Below the pieces are notes generated by a model. It was given only the letters and a program-made list of their open reading frames with translations. It made no database searches and was not told the origin of the DNA. Below, one piece after another: positions 1-9,965 of a stretch of 64,000 bases of DNA. Within the stretch, counting starts at the first letter, position 1, and every line of letters begins with the position of its first letter. The translations under genes were made by a program, and so were the position numbers. The DNA lies in assembly GCA_031771865.1 (NCBI GenBank), contig JASISA010000001.1:558001-622000 (forward strand), given 5' to 3'. Origin of the DNA: Nothophaeocryptopus gaeumannii. Its lineage: Eukaryota > Ascomycota > Dothideomycetes > Mycosphaerellales > Mycosphaerellaceae.

Positions 1-873
1 TTCTGGCGTGTCGACGACATTAATACATAAACGCAGTCTCGAAATGCGGACGGCCGGCGTGAAATCCTCTACGAGTACTCATTTCACCATGCATGACTGA
101 CATGTGATCCGACCTTCCCGTAAGCTGCGCTCGTTTTAAGTTCCCAAGGTCGAAGTCAGTTCATTGAAAATGATAGGACATTCTAGAGCAAGAGAAGGCC
201 TAGAAGGGATGAGACATGAGAGTCTCAGCTGCAGTAGTCGCTCAAGAGTGGATCGATAATGAGCTTTGGGTTTCTGAAAGTCAAGATATCTGAGAAGGAG
301 ACATGAGGACGACGACCATGGCAGCGAGACGCGACGACCCACGCGTGGACACAGTGGCCGCATCTCAACGAGCTGCAAGATGCTCTTGTTTTGAGATTGA
401 TGAGAGAGATGGTGGTAGCAGCAAGGCTGTGGCCAACAGTCGAGAGTGTGGAGGTCAGGGAACCAAATTCATGGAGCAGGTGAGGCCAGGCAGGAGTTTT
501 TGGAAGAACGCTGCCTTCTGAACATTATTTTCGACCGAGCGAAGCCCAGGGTCTCTGAGGTGAGCTCACGGTTGGTACTCCCGAAGTTCTCCATCACAAA
601 GTGGTAATAGGAATCGAGCGTGTGCTCCCCGCCTGCACTTCACTCACACCGTTCACTTCACCGGCATTATCGGTGATCACGAGCGCACTCTGTGCAGCCA
701 CGCTAAAAGCTGACTTTCACCTCGACTTACCCGGACTTCATGTTCTGATACGAACATCGACTGCTTTCAGCGCCACCGCGCAACACAAGGCGACTCTGCG
801 TGCGCACAGCATCCAAGAAGACACTGAATCGAGCTGCGCCGCCGTCTCTTCACTACATTGGAAGTTCCATCAC
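1..873. other. Intergenic stretch, no gene recognised
   Basis: Only short, low-quality open frames occur on either strand. A plus-strand frame around 330-470 has a mildly leucine-rich stretch that could be a decayed tail of another F-box/LRR paralogue, since two such genes follow directly, but I cannot support it. No tRNA, rRNA or repeat was recognised. Confidence 0.4.
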
Positions 874-1981
874 CATGGCCACTCCACAACCGAGCAACCC
901 ATTCCCTCTCAACAAGGATGTTCAGCTGCTCATCTTCGACAAGGTGCGGCCCAAAGACTTGTTTGGCACTGTGCGACCTTACAGCGAACGAATACTTGGC
1001 GTCCAAGCTTCGAGAAGTGGCACTTATTGCATAAGTTCCCAGCCCTCATGGACTCGACGCGAGGACCATCACGGCCTGGAATGTGGATCAAGAGCGGTCC
1101 GTCTCTGAAGGGGAGCTCTCGGAACTACTCTCCCGCATTCTAGCCCATCTCGTCAGACATGGTCGTCTACCTAGCACCGCCCTCGCGAATAGGGTCCTCA
1201 TAGGGACGGAGTTTGGTGGAATGGAGCTTCGACGCCGCTATCGCGACGAGTTTACGCTCTCTGACTCGTCCGGAATTACTCGAGTCCTTCTTACTGAGAT
1301 CGCTAGATCGGACTTTCGATTGGAGCAGCTTAGTCTCTGCTACTACTCAGCTCTTAGCCTCTGAGGGAGGCTGCCTTTGATCTAAAGCCACTCACGTTTG
1401 AGGCGGTATGTCGGTCCTGGCATCATCTGACCTCGCTCATTCTGAATTTCGGATGCAACGATCTCTGGTTTCTCGAAAGACCGGACAAGCTCCGTCATTC
1501 GGTCAGTGCCGCACTGAACATCACGGATTTCTCGGTTCAGATTCATTGGTATGGCACGACTAAAGCACACGATGAAGGCGATGACTTGGTCTGGTTTGAC
1601 GATGCGCTGTCATCCCACCGACTGCGGAAGCTCGAGATCGACGGCTTCCGCGGACATGTACAACAGTTTATTGGTTTCCTTCACGGCCACAAGGAAACTC
1701 TACGTCACGTCGTCTTGTCTGCGGCCCTATGTTCATCACATGAATGCTGGGCAACTGTGATTGCTTACGTGGCGGAAGAGCTGCAATCTACTGCGGTTGA
1801 ACTGTACGAAATGTTTAGATTCGGCGCTGGGGGCGAATTTGGGATGCGGCTACTAGATGGGGAGTTTGAGATCGTGGGAGGGTTGGAAGTGCAAGAGTGG
1901 TGTGCGACCTTCCTCTCAGCAGGAGCTTCGTGTGTGTGGAGAAGGAAGAGGACAATGATGAGCAGCAGCAGTAATAAGTGA
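874..1981 (+). pseudogene. Degenerate F-box/LRR-like paralogue of the next gene
   Basis: The start MATPQPSNPFPLNKDVQLLIF at 874 looks like an F-box N-terminus. Coding-quality sequence then continues only by changing frame: near 965 (into LCDLTANEYLASKLREVA), past an in-frame stop at 1032-1034, and again near 1365. The last open frame ends at 1979-1981. Its C-terminal part matches the neighbouring gene at 2368: both carry an LRxxxL repeat followed by HECWxxVIxYV (here) or DECWFPVLEYV (there) and then LQSxxxEL. This is therefore a tandem paralogue. No introns with good splice sites explain the frame changes, so I call it a pseudogene, but 1-nt assembly errors would look the same. No function can be claimed beyond the family role of F-box proteins as SCF ubiquitin-ligase adaptors. 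Confidence 0.55.
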
Positions 1982-2367
1982 ACGCGAATGATAGGAGCCA
2001 TGACAGAAGTGCGCGCGATGAGCGACACATGACAGCGCCTAAAGGTTGTTGTTTGCGTAAGGCGAGAGCGTGATGGAAGAGCGAGGGATGACCAGAGAGG
2101 ACGGCCCCAAGGAGAATTCAAAGCATTCGACTCGGGTTCCCTCGCCATTGCGCTGTTTCCTACTCTGGAGCTGAGGAACCCGGCCACTACCTTTAGTCTA
2201 ATCGCTCCTTCCTCGACTTTTGCATGTGACGAACGCCAAGATGCAGGGATCCCCAGCTTGCAGCCTACACCCGCCGACTGCTGCTTCCAGAACAAAAACG
2301 CGATGCCCTTCTCCACCACGAACACACTCGCCCACTTCCATCGCCGTCGCCGGCATCGACAGTCAAC
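1982..2367. other. Intergenic spacer between the F-box paralogues
   Basis: About 390 bp lie between the stop of the first F-box copy and the start of the second. An open antisense frame crosses it but has no recognisable protein content. It probably holds the terminator of the first copy and the promoter of the second. Confidence 0.4.
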
Positions 2368-3667
2368 ATGGCGGCTTCGCCCACACGATCGCTGCAGGAC
2401 TTCCCGCCCGAGCTGCATGTCGCCATTGCCGATTGCGTGGATCGCGACGATGTGTTGGCACTCCGCGCCACTTGCAAAGCTTTCGCCGCCGCCTGTGAAG
2501 ATTTTTCAGTGGCCCACTTCTTCAAATGGCGCGAGGACCTGTTTACAGCCCACAGCATCAAGACTCTGGCCGAGTTTGCGTGTCATCCGAGACTCACGAA
2601 GAATTTCGAAAGCTTGGGCTTCATAGCTGTTGACCTCGACCCCAACGCGTACGTGCGTGTCCATCTCAGCAACAAGCTTGCTAAGGGTGGTGTATCACCC
2701 TGGCATGAAGAAGCTCGGCGAGTCGTGCTGTTAAAGCAGTGGCAGAAAGAGGCTGGTACAACCGATGAGCTGCTAAGCAATCTTATCGATGCATTCCGTC
2801 GTTTCCAAGTATCCGGAAACATTCCTCGAATCTCAATTGAAGAAGCTTCTCTGCGTTGCGTGGAAATTGAGGAAGCCTACGGATTTCGTCGGATGCTCAA
2901 ATCCCTGGGGGGCGATATCACAGAAGACGATATCGTACCTTTCAAAAGCCAGGACCAAACAACTATTTCTTTGCGCGCCATCACTGCGGTAGAACTCCCA
3001 TTGGTGAGCCTTGACTTGCATTACGATTCGGCCGACACTTTGATGCATCTCAAGACCTTGGACCGTGTCATACCGCCAGTAGATGACCCATCACTTCACA
3101 GCTTCGGGTCTTTAGAGCAGTTGAAGTTAGGCATTCAACACGCCGATGCGCATTGGACTGCTCCGTCAACCGACTCACTTTCTCGACTGCTTTTGGCGGC
3201 AGCGAATATTGAATCTCTGTCTACTCATATGGAGAGTGTGCTTGCAAACACCTATCTTCGTGTATCCGAATGCAACGGCTTGGCTGGCAATGAATTTGCC
3301 CAGCTACACTCTAAAGAGCTTGGAGCTCAATCATTTCTACTGTCTAACAGAGGAGATTCCCAGCATTTTTGACCGATTCGCGCCAACGCTCCGTGAATTG
3401 CGACTTCATTCAATCACCCTGTCAGGCGACGAATGCTGGTTCCCGGTGCTCGAATACGTGTGCTCGAAGATGCAGCTGCAGTCTATCGAATTGAATGGAC
3501 TCCTCACGTTTTATCAGGAGCTGAAGGTGGATGGCGAAAGCCTCTGGTCCTTCACAGGAGAGGAAACAGTTCGCAAAGGACTACTGAAGATCTGTGAGGA
3601 TGGGGAGTACAAGCTGCGCCCTTGCTTTGCTCGTCAATTGTCGCAGATATCGGACAAGTCGGAGTAG
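2368..3667 (+). CDS. F-box/LRR-like protein with one frame change
   Basis: It starts at ATG 2368 (MAASPTRSLQDFPPELHVAI). An F-box-like segment sits at residues 10-50 (DFPPELHVAIADCVDRDDVLALRATCKAF without the internal break), followed by a helical region and leucine-rich segments. The frame from 2368 reads well to about 3255. Good coding then continues in another frame (YPNATAWLAMNLPSYTLKSL onward) to the stop at 3665-3667. The change falls near 3250-3265. A short intron such as 3219-3303 could join the frames, but its donor (GTCTAC) is poor, so a 1-nt indel is as likely. F-box proteins normally recruit substrates to SCF ubiquitin ligases; the substrate here is unknown. It forms a tandem pair with the degenerate copy upstream. 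Confidence 0.6.
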
Positions 3668-3814
3668 CCATTGAACAACCAAGGTAGCGCGGATTGCGGA
3701 AGGCCGCGGCGAGTGGTTCTGCATGGAAACGTTCTGAAAGGGGGAAATTCTGGGAGAATCGGTTGCAAAATACATCATGGCTCACTAAAGTTTCGTACAG
3801 TTCGCCGGCAAGTA

Positions 3815-4186
3815 TCAAGAATAACCACCATACCCAGGCCACTGGCCTTGTCCACCTCCGAACCGCAAATACGTCCTCTCATCCCTTACCCTCTTCTCCT
3901 CCTGAAGCCCCAACCCCAACCCCAGCCCTAGCCCTCGTATCTCCCGCTCATACCGCTCGAGCGTATCCAAAACCCTCCGTCCTCCTTCCCTTGCTCCATG
4001 CTCGTAGCACACTCGCTCCGATATTCGATGATCCGTCTCCCGCTCCTTCAGCAGGTCGATCATTTGTTGCATGGTCCGTGGGTGGTCGGGACTGTTTGGA
4101 CGGTGGTGTTGTGGTGAGAAAGCGAGGTAGGTTATGGCTGTTGCGATAGTATCTGCGAGGAAGTAGAGGAGGAAAGTGCCGTCCAT
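3815..4186 (-). CDS. Small hypothetical protein with N-terminal hydrophobic segment
   Basis: An ATG at 4186 opens 123 residues. Residues 4-22 (TFLLYFLADTIATAITYLA) are hydrophobic and could be a membrane anchor. They are followed by a charged helix-like region and a GLGLGLGL run encoded by a short CCCCAA-type repeat. The sequence just upstream (CTTACAG before CTATGG) looks like a splice acceptor, so a further 5' exon starting near 4265 is possible. I do not recognise the family. It lies on the same strand as the next two minus-strand genes. Confidence 0.4.
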   Translation of the reverse strand: MDGTFLLYFLADTIATAITYLAFSPQHHRPNSPDHPRTMQQMIDLLKERETDHRISERVCYEHGAREGGRRVLDTLERYEREIRGLGLGLGLGLQEEKRVRDERTYLRFGGGQGQWPGYGGYS

Positions 4187-4318
4187 AGCTGTAAGGGACC
4201 AAGAGCAGAGTGGGAGTTGGCGACTGTGAAGTAAAATTGTACATGAAAGCTTTCGATCCAGACATCGGTGAACTTGTTTGCTTCTCCTCAGGATCCCTTC
4301 AGATACGATCTTATCATC

Positions 4319-4573
4319 TCAGATCCGCGCAGCGACATATTTGTGTTTCGTAGCATAATCATCCGCCCATCCTTGTGGTCCATGTTCAAATTGTCGGCCA
4401 GCGTTAACAGGGACCGGACGAGGCCCAGCCCCGAGGTCTGAATTCTGCTCCTGATCTTTGAACATCTTTCTGAATATCATGCTCCACAATGGCCAGAGAA
4501 ACCATGCCAGGAGCGGGACGCCCACGAAGACGCCCAGGAGGATGGCCATCAGTATTACATACTTTCGTTCCAT
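4319..4573 (-). CDS. Small single-pass membrane protein, unknown
   Basis: 84 residues from the ATG at 4573. I prefer this start over an open extension to 4777 because it begins directly with MERKYVILMAILL and the upstream extension is low-complexity. Residues 5-30 form one strong transmembrane helix, followed by a basic/polar tail ending KHKYVAARI. Its size, hydrophobic N-terminus and position beside a mitochondrial ribosomal protein gene would suit a small mitochondrial inner-membrane protein, but this is only a guess. Family not recognised. Confidence 0.5.
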   Translation of the reverse strand: MERKYVILMAILLGVFVGVPLLAWFLWPLWSMIFRKMFKDQEQNSDLGAGPRPVPVNAGRQFEHGPQGWADDYATKHKYVAARI

Positions 4574-4791
4574 AATTTTCGCTTGTTTGGTGTGAGAGGA
4601 TCTGGGACTTTGGAGGTTTGGATATTGTAGTGGAGAATGCAACATATATGTGGGGACTCGCGTCGTCTGGATGTGGTGAATTCGGTGAGTATTTGCGTGA
4701 CGGCTGCCTTCACGGCGGTTTGTCAATGCGTGGGATTTGCGAGTATCTTCATGGTGTGTTGCTTCTGCCCCCGTCACCCATCGTACAAGGA

Positions 4792-5612
4792 TTATTTCTT
4801 CGACGGTCTCTTCTGATTCTTCTTCCTCTGACTGTTCGCGTCACGTCCTTTACTGCTCCTACTGCCGACAGAGCCACCCATCCTCTGCCTCTGGTATGCC
4901 CGCACAATATTCTCCACACTTCCAATATCGTGTCTTGGCTGGCGCATGTAGTATAACTTCGCTCTTCTCGCCCTCTTCGCTTTCCTCTGCACGATCTCGA
5001 TGCCCTCAACGTTCGGACTGTAGACTTTGAACCACATCTCCACACCAACTCTTGTCAAGTGATTTCGGAGAAGTATCGCTGTGTCTATCGGGCTGTGTCG
5101 TTGTCGAATGTTCAGACACACGCCAGAGAAATCGTCGCCATTCTTTAAACGCACGAGGAGGATGTCACCGGGTGCCACTCGTTCTGCATTTTCTTTGCTG
5201 AAGAGGCGTGTACGGGCGCCTGTCGGGTCAAGAACTTTCAATTGGTCTTGAGTGACTAGTTTGATGGGATCTTTGCAGACTTTCAATGTTGATCGCGGTG
5301 GTGGTATTGAAGGTATTCTCCGAAGGCCCTCGTCGAATCCTGCAAGTTGTGAGCGAAAACCCTGAATTTGAGCGTACTATGGGACACACGGTTTTGTTTA
5401 ATGGCAACTGAAGGTCTGAATCCTTTTGTCGGCGCGTTGTATTTAGCCAGCTCTGACTTGGGCATTAATGAGGGATACAGTGGCTTCGGTGTCTCCTGCG
5501 GTGCGATTGGTGCTGTCACGTATGTTCTGCATCTTTCTCGTTCGGCTCGACATTGTCTAAGCGCCTGCTTGAGGCCAGCCAAAGGCCGCACAGGCTGTAT
5601 GGAGGTGGACAT
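4792..5612 (-). CDS. MRPL19: Mitochondrial large-subunit ribosomal protein bL19m
   Basis: Two exons, 5612-5390 and 5339-4792, with a 50-nt intron (5389-5340) that starts GTGTGT and ends GCAG. Splicing joins ..AIKQNR to FDEGLRRIPSIPPPRSTLKV and restores one frame of 256 residues. The C-terminal half has the bL19 pattern: PGDILLVRLKNGDDFSGVCL, a beta-barrel core, and IEIVQRKAKRARRAKLYYMR, then a basic lysine-rich tail. The N-terminus (MSTSIQPVRPLAGLKQALRQ, arginine-rich) fits a mitochondrial presequence. The protein is a structural part of the mitoribosomal large subunit (yeast homologue Img1). It is divergently arranged with the gene at 5771, which also has a mitochondrial-type N-terminus, so the two may share a 158-bp promoter. 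Confidence 0.85.
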
Positions 5613-5770
5613 GGTGCGTGCATGTGATGTGCCGATGGACTGAGGTTATGTTGTCGGAGAAGGAGGACTTGCGGCGAGCTCGGGAATGCCAAGTCGAAGG
5701 ACATTGGACTTCCTCCGTCAGCATCTCTCCAATCATACCGCATCCAACATCCGTCTGACGACTACCTACC
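5613..5770. promoter_or_regulatory. Bidirectional promoter between MRPL19 and the 5771 gene
   Basis: Only 158 bp separate the two divergent start codons. No TATA box or specific site is evident. The spacing suggests shared control of two genes that both appear to be mitochondrial. Confidence 0.45.
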
Positions 5771-6948
5771 ATGGCGACAATATGTAGCCGCTGTGCTCTG
5801 CGCACTCAAAGAACATCACAAATCGATGCCCAGCACGTTTCGAAGCGAGTCTTCTCACAAACAAGCACGCGACCTCGATCACTACCGACTTTTGCGGAAA
5901 CGCCCAACGAGGAACTGAACGATGTCCTTTCTACTATTCGAAACAAGCACTTCATTCCTGCATACCTCGACAAGCGCGAGCGAAAGCTGATCTTCTCGCC
6001 CAAGAATCGCCAATGGCTGGACGACAACCCGCAAACGGTCTATCTTGGAGGGGAGGATGTTCAGTTGCAGTGGCTGGACCGTCTCACCGATATTCCGGCT
6101 CGCCAATCTCTGGTAAAGAAAGCGATAGATTTGATACTGAATTCGAATGATGGAAAAGCATGGTCAAACCTGCCCAGGCTCATGCAAGGGCTGAAAGAGG
6201 GTGTGAAGAAGCCATTGCCCGAGCACATTCTGGAGAAGATCGTAAGGAAGGCCATACACCAGGGAAAGTTCTCTGCTGTATTTGCTTGCCTCCAGCAGAG
6301 CGAGCACACCGGCATGTCTCTCAAATCTGATGTTGTTCTTAACAGTCTACTACTTGGACTGCGCGAGCGCGCGCAGAAGAGTAATTGGGAAGAGAAGCAT
6401 GTCGAGCATGCGCTGAGGGATGTCAACACTTTCATACAGCTGCTGGAGACCGAAGAGCATGGTGGAGGCTCTAGGTTACGCGAAAATGACGCGAGAAGAA
6501 GGCCGGAGGTGATTAGTGTTCTTCTGGAGCTTGGTGCAATATACGCCTACAAGTTCACTGGGAAACAAGACAGGAATGGCATGGTGAAGACCTATGCAGA
6601 CCGTCTGCTGAGTTGCGTAACAGAGGAGAACATTTCGGTAAGCCAACCTTCAAACTCTCCACGATGCCTGCGCTGATTGTCCTCTAGCCCTCGGAAGACA
6701 AAGTTCATCTCACCCTATTGGGTCCCCAGTGGCCTTTCATTCTCGCTGTACCGATCCTTCACGGCTCGATCTTGGCACAGAATGTCCTAGGCCGAAATAT
6801 GCCTCAGCGAGCCAAGGCCACGCTGGTAATTTCGAACTACAACGCAAGACTCACGGAGCTGGCCAGGCAACTTGCAGTCCGAAAGCCGAAGACTGGTTCG
6901 TATGACGATCAAGCATTGCAGACCTGGAAACGGTGCATCCGGGAATAA
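5771..6948 (+). CDS. Probable mitochondrial protein, unknown function
   Basis: Two exons, 5771-6637 and 6688-6948, with a 50-nt intron starting GTAAGC and ending CTCTAG. Splicing joins VTEENIS to PSEDKVHLTLL in frame and gives 375 residues. The N-terminus (MATICSRCALRTQRTSQIDA, continuing with several Ser/Arg and no acid until later) resembles a mitochondrial targeting sequence. The body is helical, with a region at about 110-190 (KAWSNLPRLMQGLKEGVKKP and after) reminiscent of PPR-like helical repeats, though no repeat is clear. I do not recognise the family. Divergence from MRPL19 supports, but does not prove, a role in mitochondrial gene expression. Confidence 0.7.
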
Positions 6949-7806
6949 AGCATGATACAGAACAGAAAGCACTAGATGCTTACCATAACACTTTCAACGT
7001 CCTGCGGCAACCCTCCGCGCCGCTAAATCGGACCCGAAAGCATGGGTTCTGGTCTGCCATTCATGAGCTCTGCGGAGAGTACTGCCTTGCATTTCTCGTG
7101 CTGCTTGTAGGAAGACTTTGACACGAAGCAGGATACAAATCCTCCTCTCAAGGTGCCATCCTTCAGGTCTCTCGTCACGGCTGACACTTGTATTTAGCAT
7201 GTGTATAGTACACGCCAGATGGAGCGGTCCGGGCGAAATTTTCGTGCGAGAGGAGCAGCCCGTTGACAGCCCGGCCAGTTCGGCGTGGCCTTACACATGG
7301 AACGCCTCACATGCTCTCGCTGTCAGCGCTTCACATGCATCATATATTTCACCCTCATGATCCCGTTCCTTCAACTGAGTAATGACATTTTGATTTATCA
7401 GGCATTGTTGATTTATCACAGGTCCGTACGAGTCTTGCAGACAGGAAAAGCGGTGTCCAATGCAATGGCGCGTTTCGCAAGTCCGACTTTCCGCTACTCA
7501 AGATGCTCCCCATGTGGAGTGATCGGCAACTCGGCACCCTCTGCGGAGATATGGACCGCTAGACGGCGCCAAAATGCGGCCGAGACATGGAATGCGAGCC
7601 ACACTATGCACCAAGCTATTGTCACAGGGCCAGTTGAGACGCTGGAGATAATGGCTTTTATGCGAAGCGGCTGCGCAAGTCACTTTGATTCTTTAAGGTA
7701 GTCAAGAACCTCGAAGCTTGGCTTTCGAACCATCTGCTTTATTCTCAAGGTGCCACAGTAATTGCAAGTACCATTGCACTGGAATGCAGCCGGCGATACC
7801 TCCAAC
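6949..7806. other. Intergenic stretch, promoter side of the MFS gene
   Basis: 858 bp with only short, poor open frames on both strands. No recognisable RNA gene, repeat or conserved site. It must contain the 3' end of the gene at 5771 and the promoter of the MFS gene at 7807. Confidence 0.5.
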
Positions 7807-9597
7807 ATGACGCTCGAAGTTGATACAAGCCTGGTGGGCGACGCAAGATCCTCGCAAGCCCTCGACTCATATCGGAGCAGCAGAGCCAGCTTAAGCCCTC
7901 TGGACATCGAAAAGAAAGACCTTGAAGCACAGCTCGACGCAGAAGATGCACAGCAAATTCAAGCAGATGGTACTCCACCGCAAGAAGAGCAGCCTCCCGA
8001 AACCAAAGACCCCTCGCTCGTCGAATTCGACGGCCCAGACGATCCAGGCAACCCCAAAAATTTCAGCATCCGGAAAAAGGCTGCCATTACCTGCTCAATG
8101 GGCTGGATGACGTTTGTCGTCACGTTCTCCAGCTCCATCTTCTCCGTCGCCATTGAGCCTGTCTCTCAAGAATTCCACATCGGCGAAACCGTCGCAACTC
8201 TCGGCGTCGCCCTATTCCTACTTGGCTTCGTCTTCGGGCCTGTGCTATTCGGGCCCATGAGTGAGGTATATGGACGAAGACTACCGCTCTTCTCGGGATA
8301 TCTAGTATTTGCGATTTTTCAGATCCCCGTGGCGGTTGCGAGAAATGTAGAGACTATTCTGCTGGGGAGATTCTTTGGCGGGTTTGCGGCTGCCGCCCCA
8401 TTAGCTGTTGTTGGTGGTGCGTTGGCGGATATTTGGGATCCGGTGCAGAGGGCTTATGGCGTGAGTGCATTTGCTGCTGGCGCTTTTTGCGGGCCTGTTG
8501 CTGGGCCGATTGTAAGTGATGCAGGGAAACTACGCTGCTTCGTATGCATATGCTGATACATGACTGCTAGATCGGTGGCTTCATCACGGAGAGCTATCTT
8601 GGCTGGAGATGGACGGCCTGGATCACATTGATCATGGCTGCTCTCTTCGGCTTCATAGGGTTGGTACTCATCCCTGAGACTTCCGCCGAAACGATCCTCC
8701 AAGTTCGTGCCAAAAAGATGAGATATGAGACCAAAAATTGGGCGCTTCATGCTAAGGCCGACGAGAACATTATCACGTTCAACACGATATGCACGGTCTA
8801 CCTCGTCAGACCATTTGTCATGATCGTTCAAGAGCCCATCTTGGCCCTCTTGACGGCGTACATGTCCTATCTGTACGGTGTACTCTACCTGCTTTTCGAA
8901 GCTGTACGTTGCTCTCCCTCTCTCCCTTCACTTTGCCCCCCCCCCTCCAATACTGATATGGCTTCTCACGCAGTTCCCAATCTCCTTCCACGAACAACGC
9001 GGCTGGTCCCTCGGCGTCTCCGCACTCCCATTCTGCTCTTTCCTCGTCGGCATCGTCGGCGGCGCGGCCATGATGTGCTACTCGTCCGCCACAAACTTTA
9101 AGCGCGCTTACATCGCAAATGGGAACAAAGCTGTACCTGAAGAACGTCTTCCTCCGATGATTGTCGGTGCGATAATTCTGCCCATTGCGTTCTTTTGGTG
9201 GGCTTGGACGAGTTTTCCAAGCATTACGTGGGTACCGCAAGTTATTGCGACTGGGTTTTTGGGGTTGGGGTTTTTGGTCGGTTTTTGGTGAGTCTATTCC
9301 CCTACCACCGTCCACGGAGGATACCTGTTGATTTACTCAATCAGGCAAGGCATCCAGTACATGATCGATTGCTATGGCTATTACTCGAACAGCGCCATCG
9401 CCGTCAATACCTTCATTCGATCTATAGCCGGCGCGACATTTCCGCTATTTGCCAGCTACATGTTTAACGGAATGGGGGTTCAATGGGCCATGAGTTTGTT
9501 GGGATTCATTTGTTTGGCTTTTGCACCGGCGCCTATACTGTTTTATAAGTATGGTGCAAGGATACGAGCGAGGAGTCGGTTTATAATGACTGGGTAG
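7807..9597 (+). CDS. MFS transporter, DHA1 multidrug/polyamine type
   Basis: Four exons, 7807-8511, 8571-8903, 8974-9287 and 9345-9597; the introns start GTAAGT, GTACGT and GTGAGT and end TAG, CAG and CAG. Together they encode 534 residues. A hydrophilic cytoplasmic N-terminus of about 90 residues ends in DDPGNPKNFS, the usual DxPxNPxNW-like motif of fungal DHA1 drug:H+ antiporters. It is followed by about 12 hydrophobic segments, with GPMSEVYGRRLP in loop 2-3 (motif A) and GAFCGPVAGPIIGGF in helix 5 (motif C). Such proteins export small molecules at the plasma membrane by proton antiport. The substrate cannot be told from sequence. It stands alone, with no biosynthetic genes beside it. Confidence 0.88.
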
Positions 9598-9965
9598 TGG
9601 GAACACTGGAGCTACGTCGACAGATAGAAATATTTATAGAGAGTGATCTAAGCATCTAAAGGGTCAGTTCTGACTGATTTTCTGATCATCGTACTTGCAG
9701 GCTCGTCGCCGATGCTTTCATGGATGCTAGTCACAGTGAACTTGGATGTACATTGTGAAAACCCAATGCTTTTGGCACGCAGTCTCCAAAAAGCTTGGCA
9801 GCCAGCGACTTCACGTCCGCTTCCAATCTCTGCGCAATTTACATCCAAGCTGCCGTCCTCACCCCCACACGGATAGCGGAGAATAAAAGCGAAATCTCGT
9901 AGGCGCCAGCTCGTAAGTGCAGTCTCTCTTTGCGCTCCTTGCTCTTCGCTTCACCTACAGCAAAC
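9598..9965. other. Intergenic region upstream of WDR70
   Basis: 368 bp between the MFS stop and the WDR70 start codon. It holds no supported gene. Pyrimidine-rich sequence just before 9966 (CTCCTTGCTCTTCGCTTCACC) is typical of a fungal core promoter/transcription start. Confidence 0.45.

Noticed and set aside
1765..2418. Antisense open frame (217 residues) over the F-box spacer
   Set aside because: Low-complexity Ser/Leu-rich content, overlaps the tail of the F-box paralogue; no domain.
7118..7701. Possible gene in the 6.9-7.8 kb gap
   Set aside because: Overlapping short frames on both strands with no conserved content or splice logic.
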